The notes under the pieces: model-generated | Told to the model about the DNA's origin: nothing | The model's database searches: none | What the model saw: the letters and a program-made list of their open reading frames with translations, nothing else | Position numbers and translations under genes: made by a program | NCBI GenBank assembly: GCA_964458715.1 | Contig: CAYWJP010000007.1 | Coordinates: 1-36,256, forward strand | Direction: 5' to 3' | DNA: 36,256 nt | DNA from: UBA2773 sp964458715 | GTDB lineage: Bacteria; Patescibacteriota; Minisyncoccia; Moranbacterales; DUUL01 | Shown: positions 15,630 through 22,513 of the stretch, piece by piece | Layout: the number at the start of each line of letters is the position of its first letter | How positions within the stretch are numbered: position 1 is the stretch's first letter

Positions 15630-16406
15630 ATGATAGTCAAATTTTTTGGATGGGATCAACCTAAGAATATTAATAGCGATCTTGATGCCGTTAATAATGG
15701 GGATATTTTAGCCGTTGATCACGATTGGGGAGGTGTTTATTTAGCTAAGGTTTTATTAACTAAACAAGATATAGAAAGGGAAGAAATAACCGGAAAAGCT
15801 TTACGTAAAGCTACTGATGAAGATTTGAAAAAAATTTGTCAAAACAAATCCATAGAAAAAAAAATATTAATCGAGATAAAAAAACAAATTAGAGTTAATG
15901 GTTTGGCAATGAAAATTTTTGAAACTAGATTGAGTATTGATGAAAAGTGCTTAGTTGTTGCTTTTGTGGCAGAAGGAAGAGTCGATTTTAGAAATGTGGT
16001 TAGAGAATTGTCTAATAAATACAAAAAAACTTTTCGTTTTCAACAAATTGGTTCTCGAGATGAAGCTCGACAACTTGGAGGTTATGGAATTTGTGGCAGA
16101 GAACTTTGTTGCAGAAAATTTCCAGGTAGTTTGAAAAGTATCACCACTGAAATGGCTCGTTGCCAAATGGTTTCTCACAGAGGAACAGAAAGAATTTCGG
16201 GCGGGTGTGGTCGTCTAATGTGTTGTTTAGGATTTGAATTTGATCAATATGAAGAATTGCTTAAAAAACTTCCCAAAAAAGGTGATAAAATTAAAACTGA
16301 AGGGGGAGATGGAATTGTTATTGATTTAAATCCGATCATGCAGGAGGTAAAAGTTAAAATGAAAGACCATAGTATTGTTAGTGTTAAAAAAGAAGATTTA
16401 AGGTAA
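15630..16406 (+). CDS. PSP1 domain protein (RicT/YaaT-like)
   Basis: A 258-residue protein of the PSP1 family. Hallmarks: FRQIG-like FRFQQIGSRDEARQLGG, then YGICGRELCCRKF and GCGRLMCCLGFEFDQY, giving the paired C-C-type cysteine clusters of RicT/YaaT. In Bacillus RicT joins RicA and RicF in an Fe-S complex that stimulates RNase Y-dependent mRNA maturation. Whether that partnership exists here is not shown; no ricA/ricF is visible. Position after rpsB-tsf suggests a translation or RNA-processing link. The N-terminus (MIVKFFGWDQ) is complete. The 16 bp before the ATG contain a C-run (15622-15627) and no Shine-Dalgarno. 17 bp after tsf. Confidence 0.88.
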   Translation: MIVKFFGWDQPKNINSDLDAVNNGDILAVDHDWGGVYLAKVLLTKQDIEREEITGKALRKATDEDLKKICQNKSIEKKILIEIKKQIRVNGLAMKIFETRLSIDEKCLVVAFVAEGRVDFRNVVRELSNKYKKTFRFQQIGSRDEARQLGGYGICGRELCCRKFPGSLKSITTEMARCQMVSHRGTERISGGCGRLMCCLGFEFDQYEELLKKLPKKGDKIKTEGGDGIVIDLNPIMQEVKVKMKDHSIVSVKKEDLR

Positions 16407-16444
16407 GCGTTTATTTTTAGGAAATTAATAATTATAAAAATAAA

Positions 16445-17320
16445 ATGTTTAATATAATTTTTCCAGTTATCATTTTTATTAGTTTAGCAATAATTGTTTT
16501 TATTGTTGGGAAGCATTTGCCAGAGTTTGTTGATATTAAAAAAGGAGAAGAGAGCCAAGTTAAAAAAAGTAAATATTTCAAAAAACTATTTAAGGTAACT
16601 TTTGACGGAATTAAATCTTTTTTAGTATGGTTGACGGAGTATATAATTAAAGGGATTAAAAATTTTTTAAATTTAATTCAATCTTGGATAGCTGCTAATA
16701 AAAGAAAAGAAAAAAAAGAAGATTTATTTGAAGGCATTGAAGAGAGAACTTTAGAAGAAAAAGACAGTTTTTTAAAAAAAATTGCTAGAAAAGAAGATAC
16801 AAAAGAAGAATTAAAAAAGGAAAAAAGAGAAACAAGGCAAAAAATTAAGAAGAATTTTTTTGTTGATTTTAAAAATAATCTTAAAGAAAAAATATTAGAG
16901 AAGAAACGTCAAAAAATAAATCAAGTTTTTCAGGAAAATGATTATAGTGAAGATGATAACAGTCAATTTTCTGATGGAATTGTTAAAATTCATGAAAAAA
17001 TAAAAAATGATAATATCCAAAAGAAAAATTTAATAAAGGAAGTTGTTGAAATTAAAAAAAATCAAACTGAAAAAATGAATTTAGATGAAGAAATCGGTGT
17101 GGATAGAAATATTTTAGAAAAAAAATTGATTAACAAGATTGGTCAAAACCCAAGAGACAAGGAAGTGTATCGTCAATTAGGAGAACTTTATCTAAAAATG
17201 AAAAATTATATTGATGCAGAAAATTGTTATAAACAAGTTTTAAGAATTGCAGTTAGAGATGTTGACGCCAAAAGAAAAATAGAAAGAATTAAATTACTAA
17301 AGAGAGCCAAGCAGAAATAA
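16445..17320 (+). CDS. Membrane-anchored protein with C-terminal TPR motif
   Basis: A 291-residue protein of unknown role. The N-terminal transmembrane helix spans about 3-22 (NIIFPVIIFISLAIIVFIVG). A second amphipathic stretch is at about 50-85. Residues 88-190 are a highly charged Lys/Glu-rich coiled region. The C-terminal region contains a TPR-like helical pair (NPRDKEVYRQLGELYLKMKNYIDAENCYKQVLRI). TPRs mediate protein contacts, so it may scaffold something at the membrane. Last protein gene of the rpsB operon, 38 bp after the PSP1 gene, with tRNA-Thr 30 bp downstream. ATG at 16445. Confidence 0.75.
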   Translation: MFNIIFPVIIFISLAIIVFIVGKHLPEFVDIKKGEESQVKKSKYFKKLFKVTFDGIKSFLVWLTEYIIKGIKNFLNLIQSWIAANKRKEKKEDLFEGIEERTLEEKDSFLKKIARKEDTKEELKKEKRETRQKIKKNFFVDFKNNLKEKILEKKRQKINQVFQENDYSEDDNSQFSDGIVKIHEKIKNDNIQKKNLIKEVVEIKKNQTEKMNLDEEIGVDRNILEKKLINKIGQNPRDKEVYRQLGELYLKMKNYIDAENCYKQVLRIAVRDVDAKRKIERIKLLKRAKQK

Positions 17321-17350
17321 TTTTTTAAAAAATGTCAAAAATATTTTAAA

Positions 17351-17423
17351 GCCGTGATAGCTCAGTTGGTAGAGCACATCCATGGTAAGGATGAGGTCTC
17401 GGGTTCGATTCCCGATCTCGGCT
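17351..17423 (+). tRNA. tRNA-Thr (GGT)
   Basis: Anticodon stem CATCC/GGATG with loop ATGGTAA (anticodon GGT, reads ACC). T-arm TCGGG-TTCGATT-CCCGA. Acceptor GCCGTGA/TCTCGGC carries a U5.U68 mismatch. The discriminator is T423 rather than A; CCA is not encoded. A small A/T hairpin (17425-17439) follows directly and may act as a weak terminator. Confidence 0.92.
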
Positions 17424-17446
17424 CAAAACTTGTAGTTTTTAAAGAA

Positions 17447-17590
17447 GGGAATCGAAGGGAGCGAGAGAAGGTGATTCACCGCAGTAAAGAGCTTTCGGTG
17501 CCCCGAGCCCGCCTGTCGACGAGGCAGGGAAGCACTTAATGAGCGTAAGCCGATAGACGCAATGTGAGTTTAGTGGCTTGACGCCGAATC
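17447..17590 (+). repeat. tRNA-trailing structured repeat, family E2, copy A
   Basis: Starts with GGGAATCGAA (17447-17456), the exact reverse complement of tRNA-Thr bases 17404-17413 (T-loop and 3' T-stem). It then has GTGC...GCAC arms (17498-17501, 17532-17535) enclosing a small hairpin GCCT/AGGC, AGCACTTAATGA (17531-17542), a GCGT/ACGC hairpin, and the 23-base block 17568-17590 ending GACGCCGAATC. Blocks and spacing recur in copy B (17775-17909). CACTTAA can pair with TTTAGTG in both. Confidence 0.75.
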
Positions 17591-17615
17591 AATCTCGGTT
17601 CAAGGGTTGATTTTT
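17588..17615 (+). terminator. Intrinsic terminator at the end of E2 copy A
   Basis: ATCAATC (17588-17594) pairs with GGTTGAT (17605-17611) with one G.U pair; TTTTT follows. It probably ends the tRNA-Thr/E2-A transcript. Confidence 0.6.
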
Positions 17616-17635
17616 ATCAGAAAAGAGAGTATAGT
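17607..17635 (+). promoter_or_regulatory. Promoter of tRNA-Tyr
   Basis: TTGATT (17607-17612), 17 bp, TATAGT (17630-17635). The start near 17642 is about 16 bases before tRNA-Tyr. The -35 overlaps the preceding terminator. Confidence 0.7.
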
Positions 17636-17657
17636 TTATTTTGTTGTTTTTATTTCA

Positions 17658-17741
17658 GGGTCGGTAGCAAAGCGGTCAAATGCACCTGACTGTAAATCAG
17701 GCGTTGTAATGACTTCGGAGGTTCGAATCCTCCCCGGCCCA
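17658..17741 (+). tRNA. tRNA-Tyr (GTA)
   Basis: Acceptor GGGTCGG/CCGGCCC, anticodon stem CCTGA/TCAGG with loop CTGTAAA (anticodon GTA), a long variable arm (GCGTTGTAATGACTTC) as in bacterial tRNA-Tyr, T-arm GGAGG-TTCGAAT-CCTCC, discriminator A741, no CCA. Confidence 0.95.
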
Positions 17742-17742
17742 C

Positions 17743-17766
17743 AAAAAACATCGCAGATGTTTTTTT
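17743..17766 (+). terminator. Strong intrinsic terminator of tRNA-Tyr
   Basis: AAAAAACATC-GCA-GATGTTTTTT is a perfect 10-bp hairpin ending in a run of seven T. It begins 2 bases after the tRNA. Confidence 0.85.
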
Positions 17767-17774
17767 GAGTCCGA

Positions 17775-17909
17775 GGAGGATTCGAAAGACGGAGGCGCAA
17801 GATTCCGAGCTAGCGAAGAATTAAAGAGAGAGTGCCGAATCTGGGCAGAAAGCACTTAATGAAAACGAGCTGAAAGCGAAGTTTAAGTTTAGTGACTTGA
17901 CGCCGAATC
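17775..17909 (+). repeat. tRNA-trailing structured repeat, family E2, copy B
   Basis: Starts with GGAGGATTCGAA (17775-17786), the exact reverse complement of tRNA-Tyr bases 17722-17733. It then has GTGC/GCAC arms (17832-17835, 17852-17855), AGCACTTAATGA (17851-17862, identical to copy A) and the 23-base block 17887-17909 (22 of 23 identical to copy A). GGATTCG at its left end can pair with CGAATCC at its right end. It is followed by a short CACAA/TTGTG hairpin. It lies beyond the tRNA-Tyr terminator. Confidence 0.75.
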
Positions 17910-17959
17910 CCCAGTCCACAAAGATTTGTGATTTTAAAATAATTAATTAAAATTTTTCT

Positions 17960-17982
17960 AAAAGATATCCGAAATATCTTTT
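17960..17982. terminator. A/T-rich hairpin upstream of tRNA-Thr(TGT)
   Basis: AAAAGATAT (17960-17968) and ATATCTTTT (17974-17982) form a perfect 9-bp stem with loop CCGAA. T-runs are modest on both strands, so it may be a weak bidirectional terminator. Confidence 0.45.
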
Positions 17983-18007
17983 CGATTAAAAATAATTTAT
18001 TATAGAG

Positions 18008-18080
18008 GCCACCTTAGCTCAGCTGGTAGAGCAACCGCCTTGTAAGCGGTAGGTCGTCGGTCCGATTCCGACAGGTGGCT
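18008..18080 (+). tRNA. tRNA-Thr (TGT)
   Basis: Acceptor GCCACCT/AGGTGGC, anticodon stem ACCGC/GCGGT with loop CTTGTAA (anticodon TGT, reads ACA), discriminator T080, no CCA. The T-loop reads TCCGATT: the nearly universal U55 (pseudouridine site) is C. All stems pair. Confidence 0.93.
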
Positions 18081-18085
18081 CATTG

Positions 18086-18112
18086 TAACTTCTTTTTGAG
18101 GTTATTTTTTTT
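18086..18112 (+). terminator. Intrinsic terminator after tRNA-Thr(TGT)
   Basis: TAACTTC (18086-18092) pairs with GAGGTTA (18098-18104) including one G.U; eight T follow. Confidence 0.8.
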
Positions 18113-18193
18113 AAAATTAATCTATGTTAGAATACTTGTGTTAACGATAAATGTGTTGGGGAATTATACATTTAAAATTTGAATAAATTAATA

Positions 18194-18943
18194 ATGAGAA
18201 AAGGTAAACTCTGGAAAGGAAAAAATAATATTGGTGTTATTATAATTCAAGGCTGGACTTCCTATTTGCGTCAAATTGATCCATTAGCTAGGGTTCTCAA
18301 CGCTAGGGGTTATTGGGTTTATGCTCCTATTTTATCAGGGCACAATTCTAGTCCTGAGAAATTAGAAGGAGTGACTTGGACAAATTGGAAAAAAGACACT
18401 ATAGAGGCTATAGATAAATTTAAAAAAGAGAATACTTTTCGGAAAATTTTTGTAGTAGGTGTTTCTTTCGGAGGTAATTTGGCGATATTAGCCAGTCGAA
18501 AAAGAAAAATAGATGGAGTTATTTTGATTAGTACTCCTATTTTTTTTAGAGATCATTATTGGACAATTTTGACTGCAAAATTTCTTTCTTATTTTAAAAA
18601 GAATATGCAGAAGAAATACCCGAATGGATTAGTTGATAATCCTAAAAAACCTGAAGTTTATAATTACTTTCCAATTAAAAGTTCCCTGGAATGTTTCAAG
18701 TTAATTAAAAAAAGTCGCAAAGTCTTAAGTAATATTGATATACCGTTTTTTATAATCCAAACCAATAAGGACTATTTAGTAGCCCCGTATTCTCCCTGGT
18801 TGATGTATAATAGAATTAAATCTACTGAGAAAAGTTTATATTGGATGGATGCTGGAGAGGGTGTTCATATCGATTTTGAAACTAATCCAGAGAAATATGG
18901 TGAGGTGATAGACAATTTTATTAATAATATTAAGAAAAAATAG
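18194..18943 (+). CDS. Alpha/beta hydrolase (carboxylesterase-like)
   Basis: A single-domain alpha/beta hydrolase of about 249 residues, resembling small carboxylesterases/monoacylglycerol-lipase-like enzymes. Nucleophile elbow GVSFGG with Ser91; oxyanion region IIQGWTSYLRQ near residue 18; acid within QTNKDYLVAPYSPW; catalytic His in GEGVHIDFE near the C-terminus. The substrate is probably an ester or amide but is not predictable. The ATG at 18194 is preferred; a TTG in frame at 18179 would add five residues and cannot be excluded. It lies 3 bp before the glycosyltransferase gene, so the two are translationally linked and may act on the same lipid or glycolipid (inference). Confidence 0.85.
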   Translation: MRKGKLWKGKNNIGVIIIQGWTSYLRQIDPLARVLNARGYWVYAPILSGHNSSPEKLEGVTWTNWKKDTIEAIDKFKKENTFRKIFVVGVSFGGNLAILASRKRKIDGVILISTPIFFRDHYWTILTAKFLSYFKKNMQKKYPNGLVDNPKKPEVYNYFPIKSSLECFKLIKKSRKVLSNIDIPFFIIQTNKDYLVAPYSPWLMYNRIKSTEKSLYWMDAGEGVHIDFETNPEKYGEVIDNFINNIKKK

Positions 18944-18946
18944 TTT

Positions 18947-20089
18947 ATGAAAATCGGTTTTTTCACTAATACTTATTTTCCAATTTGTTATGGCTCAGTA
19001 ATCTCTATTGAATCTTTCAGAAAAAATTTAGAAAAACTGGGGCATGATGTTTATGTTTTTGCTCCAAGTCATCGAGATTACGAAGATGAAGGGGAGAAGA
19101 TATTTAGATATCCCTCGTTTCTCTTTCGTTATAAAATTGATTATCCAGTTTCGATTCCGATAAGCTCTTTTATCAACAAGAAAATAAAAGAGCTAGATTT
19201 GGATATAATTCACGTTCATCAACCTTTTTCTTTAGGAAGAGAAGGTTTAAAATTTGCTCGAAAATTAAACATTCCAGTAGTTTTTACTTATCATGCTAAA
19301 TATGAAGATTATGTGCATTATGTGCCTTTTTTGCCTGAGCATTTATTAGCTGATTTAGTGAAAAAAGAAGCGGTTAATTTTGCTAATAAATGTGATTTGA
19401 CCATAACACCTTCAGAAGGAATCAAAAAAGTCATTCAAAGAAGAGGGGTAAAAAAGGATTTAATTAAAGTTTTACCCACAGGAATTGACTGCGAGAGTTT
19501 TGAAAAAGGAGACCGAGAAAAAATAAGAGAAAAATACAAAATCAAAAAAGATGAAATTTTATGCTTGAATATTGGTCGAGTTAACGAAGAAAAAAACTTG
19601 ACCATGTTGCTTATGGCAGTTCGGGCTGTAATTTTAGAAAATTCAAAAATAAAGCTAATGTTTATCGGGGAAGGTTTTTTAAAAAATGGATTATTGGAAA
19701 TGGTTAAAAAGTGGGGTATAGAAAAGCAGATTATTTTTACTGGATTTATAAAATATAAAGAAGTTAAAGATTATTGGCAAGCAGCCGATATCTATTTGCA
19801 AACATCCAAATCAGAAACTCAAGGAATTACAATTTTAGAAGCTATGGCGGTAGGGTTGCCGATTGTAGCTGTGAAAGCCACTGGAACGGAAGATTTTATT
19901 GTGAATAATAAAAATGGTCTTTTAACCAAAAACCAAACTGAAGATTTTGTAGAAAAAATCAAATTTTTATTAAAAAATCCTTTGGCAAAAAAAAGAATGG
20001 CTGTTCAAGCCAAGAAAGATGCTAAAAATTTTAGAGAAATAAATCAAACCAAAAAACTTGAAGCTATATATGAAGAATTAATTAAATAG
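18947..20089 (+). CDS. Glycosyltransferase, GT-B fold (GT4 family)
   Basis: A 380-residue retaining GT-B glycosyltransferase of the GT4 family. The N-terminal Rossmann domain starts MKIGFFTNTYFPICYGS, with IIHVHQPFSLGREGL and VFTYHAKYEDY; the linker PTGID leads into the nucleotide-sugar domain with NIGRVNEEKN, TGFIKYKEVKDYW and the acidic donor-binding motif SKSETQGITILEAMA (EX7E-like). It resembles diacylglycerol- or phosphatidylinositol-glycosyltransferases, so a glycolipid product at the inner membrane face is plausible but unproven. ATG at 18947, 3 bp after the hydrolase stop. Confidence 0.9.
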   Translation: MKIGFFTNTYFPICYGSVISIESFRKNLEKLGHDVYVFAPSHRDYEDEGEKIFRYPSFLFRYKIDYPVSIPISSFINKKIKELDLDIIHVHQPFSLGREGLKFARKLNIPVVFTYHAKYEDYVHYVPFLPEHLLADLVKKEAVNFANKCDLTITPSEGIKKVIQRRGVKKDLIKVLPTGIDCESFEKGDREKIREKYKIKKDEILCLNIGRVNEEKNLTMLLMAVRAVILENSKIKLMFIGEGFLKNGLLEMVKKWGIEKQIIFTGFIKYKEVKDYWQAADIYLQTSKSETQGITILEAMAVGLPIVAVKATGTEDFIVNNKNGLLTKNQTEDFVEKIKFLLKNPLAKKRMAVQAKKDAKNFREINQTKKLEAIYEELIK

Positions 20090-20092
20090 TTG

Positions 20093-20297
20093 TACCATCT
20101 TCAATTAACCACTACTAATCCAAGTCTTGAAAACTTGAACTGCGACTTTGAAAAAAATATTCTATGCCTGCTTGCCGGCCCGCTTCGCCGAATCGAGGCG
20201 AGTAGGTGGGTATCTATGGATACACTTTCATATTTTTTTCTTCGTCTCGTCTAAAATTTTCTGTGACTTAATGGATATTGATTAATTGAAAATGGTA
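20093..20297. repeat. Large nested inverted-repeat element (E3) between convergent genes
   Basis: Outer arms TACCATCTTCAATTAA (20093-20108) and TTAATTGAAAATGGTA (20282-20297) match at 15 of 16 positions. An inner pair GAAAAAAATAT / ATATTTTTTTC is nested inside, and the core carries the G/C-rich CCTGCTTGCCGG (20167-20178), also found in the broken tRNA at 26450. It fills the gap between the glycosyltransferase and recG and could terminate both. It may also be a miniature mobile element. Confidence 0.7.
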
Positions 20298-20308
20298 TTA
20301 ATATTAAC

Positions 20309-22429
20309 TTATTCAAAGTGAATTTTTTCCGACAAAAGGTCGGATTTATTTTTTAATAAAGCAAATTTTTTAAAAGTAGGATCGTGACTCAATAGGCTTT
20401 GGGCATAAAGACGAGCCGATTGAATTAATTTTACGTCCGATAAACTTTCCATAGCAATGTCGGGATTTCCTGATTGAAGCGTGCCTAAAAATTGACCTGG
20501 ACCTCGAAGTTTTAAATCTTCTTCGGCGATTTTGAATCCGTCGTTGGTTTTTTCCATAACTCTTAGACGAGTAGTACTCTCAGAAACATTATCGGAAGTG
20601 AATAGAAAACAATAAGATTGATCCTGACCTCTTCCTACTCGACCTCTAAATTGATGTAATTGGGCTAAGCCAAATCGTTCAGCTCCTTCAATTAGCATTA
20701 AAGTAGCGTTGGGAATATCTATTCCAACTTCTACTACTGAAGTTGAAACTAAAATGTCAATTTTTCCTTCTTTGAAACTTTTCATAACTGCGCCTTTTTC
20801 TTTAGGTTTCATTTTACCATGAAGAAGTCCCAGGGAAAAATTTGGAAAAATTTGTTTTTGAAGTTTTTCAAATTCTTCTTTGGCTGATTTAACTTCGCTT
20901 ATTTTTGAAGATTCTTCAACTAAGGGACAAATAACAAAAACTTGCTTAGTTTTAACGACTTGTTGAGCAATAAATTGATAAATCTGTTCTCGTCCTTGAG
21001 GAGAAATAACTTTGGTAATAATTTTTTTCTTACCTTTGGGGTATTCATTAATAATTGAAAGATCTAGATTACCAAAAATGGCCAGAGAAAGAGTCCGAGG
21101 AATTGGAGTGGCAGTCATAGTCAACAGATGGGGGAGGGTTTTTTTACGATCACTAATTTTCATAGTATTTTGTTGTAAAAAAGAGCGTTGTTTAACACCA
21201 AAACGGTGTTGTTCGTCAATTATGGCTAAGGCTAAATTTTTAAAACTAATTTTATCTTGAATAATGGCATGAGTTCCAATAATCAAATCAATTTCACCCG
21301 ATTTAATTTTTTCAGATAATTTAGCTTTGGAAATTTTCTTATTATTTATTTTACTTAAAGATCCAGTCAAAAGACCAATTTTAAACTTATATTTTTCTAA
21401 TAATTTGTTGATTTCGGTATAATGTTGAACTGCCAGCACCTCAGTCGGTGCTAATAGGGAAACTTGAAATCCTTGGCTAACAGCTGATAAAATAGCCATA
21501 ACGGCTACAATTGTCTTGCCGCTTCCTACGTCACCTTCCAATAATCGATTCATTGGCTGATTTTTCTTTAAATCTTGAATGATTTGCCAAGAGGTTTTTT
21601 TCTGTGCATTAGTTAGTTTAAAAGGGAGTGACCTTACAAAATCTTTGATAATTTTTTCGTCAAAAGCGACTTGAAGCGCGGCGTTTTTCTCCCATTTTTG
21701 TTTTATTTCTAAAGCTCTTAGTTGAATTAAAAACATTTTTTCAAAGGCAAAGCGTTTTTTAGCCAAATCAGCAACTGTTTTATTTTGGGGGAAATGAATA
21801 TCTTTTAAGGCTTTTTGAAAAAAAGGTAAATTTTGTTTTTCCAGAAAGTTATTTGGAAGAAATTCTTCTAGAGAAACTTCCAAAAGAGTTTTTTGAATGA
21901 TGCGACGCAAGAAATAGGAGGTTATATTTCTATTTTCAGAATAAACTGGGGCTAAACCACTTGTCGATCCAGTCTTAGAAGAAAGTTCTTGGTTTTGATC
22001 TGAGTTTTTATAGATCGTTTTGCTAATTAATTCAAAATTTGGATGTTGGAAATAGATTTCTTTTCCTCGATAGATCGAAACTTTGCCACTTAATTGGATG
22101 TATTTTTCTTTAGTTATAAATCTTAAGGGCATTGCAAAATTAAACCAAACGGCTTTAACAGAAGCAGTTTCATCTTGAATGTAAACTTCAGTTAGGTTTT
22201 TTCTGCCTCTGAGCGGTACGGATTTAATATCAAAAACTTTTCCTTTAATAGTAACTGTTTCCCCTGGTTTAATATCAGCTATTTTCTTTTGTAAAGAAAA
22301 GTCCTCATATCGAAAAGGAAAATAATATAATAAATCTTCAATGGTTTGAATCCCAATTGAGTGAAGTTTTTGAGCATTTTTAACTCCAACAGCGGGAGCT
22401 AAGGCAACTGAATCATTTAAAGAAAGCAT
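20309..22429 (-). CDS. recG: ATP-dependent DNA helicase RecG
   Basis: A 706-residue superfamily 2 helicase that reverses stalled forks and processes Holliday junctions. The N-terminal helical/wedge region has VGVKNAQKLHSIGIQTIEDL followed by LYYFPFRYEDF. The OB-fold wedge (about 50-150) has VYIQDETASVKAVWFN. Helicase motifs: Walker A GDVGSGKT (about 282-289), DEQHRFG (motif II), TMTATPIPRTLS (III), and QLHQFRGRVGRG (VI). The C-terminal TRG-like region (EDLKLRGPGQFLGTLQSG) is present. Full length. It follows the 715-residue gene by 84 bp on the same strand. ATG at 22429. Confidence 0.97.
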   Translation of the reverse strand: MLSLNDSVALAPAVGVKNAQKLHSIGIQTIEDLLYYFPFRYEDFSLQKKIADIKPGETVTIKGKVFDIKSVPLRGRKNLTEVYIQDETASVKAVWFNFAMPLRFITKEKYIQLSGKVSIYRGKEIYFQHPNFELISKTIYKNSDQNQELSSKTGSTSGLAPVYSENRNITSYFLRRIIQKTLLEVSLEEFLPNNFLEKQNLPFFQKALKDIHFPQNKTVADLAKKRFAFEKMFLIQLRALEIKQKWEKNAALQVAFDEKIIKDFVRSLPFKLTNAQKKTSWQIIQDLKKNQPMNRLLEGDVGSGKTIVAVMAILSAVSQGFQVSLLAPTEVLAVQHYTEINKLLEKYKFKIGLLTGSLSKINNKKISKAKLSEKIKSGEIDLIIGTHAIIQDKISFKNLALAIIDEQHRFGVKQRSFLQQNTMKISDRKKTLPHLLTMTATPIPRTLSLAIFGNLDLSIINEYPKGKKKIITKVISPQGREQIYQFIAQQVVKTKQVFVICPLVEESSKISEVKSAKEEFEKLQKQIFPNFSLGLLHGKMKPKEKGAVMKSFKEGKIDILVSTSVVEVGIDIPNATLMLIEGAERFGLAQLHQFRGRVGRGQDQSYCFLFTSDNVSESTTRLRVMEKTNDGFKIAEEDLKLRGPGQFLGTLQSGNPDIAMESLSDVKLIQSARLYAQSLLSHDPTFKKFALLKNKSDLLSEKIHFE

Positions 22430-22513
22430 ATTAATTTAAGCTAAAATAAGGTATTTAAGACTGATTAAGATATTTGAAGTATCTTTTTTGGACTATTTTT
22501 ATTTAAAAGAGTT

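Noticed and set aside
17354..17539. Plus-strand open frame across tRNA-Thr and E2 copy A.
   Set aside because: It overlaps a tRNA and structured repeat; translated tRNA sequence is a known artefact.
22468..22491. Hairpin AAGATA/TATCTT followed by T-run between recG and the upstream gene.
   Set aside because: The T-run is on the plus strand where no gene ends; both flanking genes are on the minus strand.
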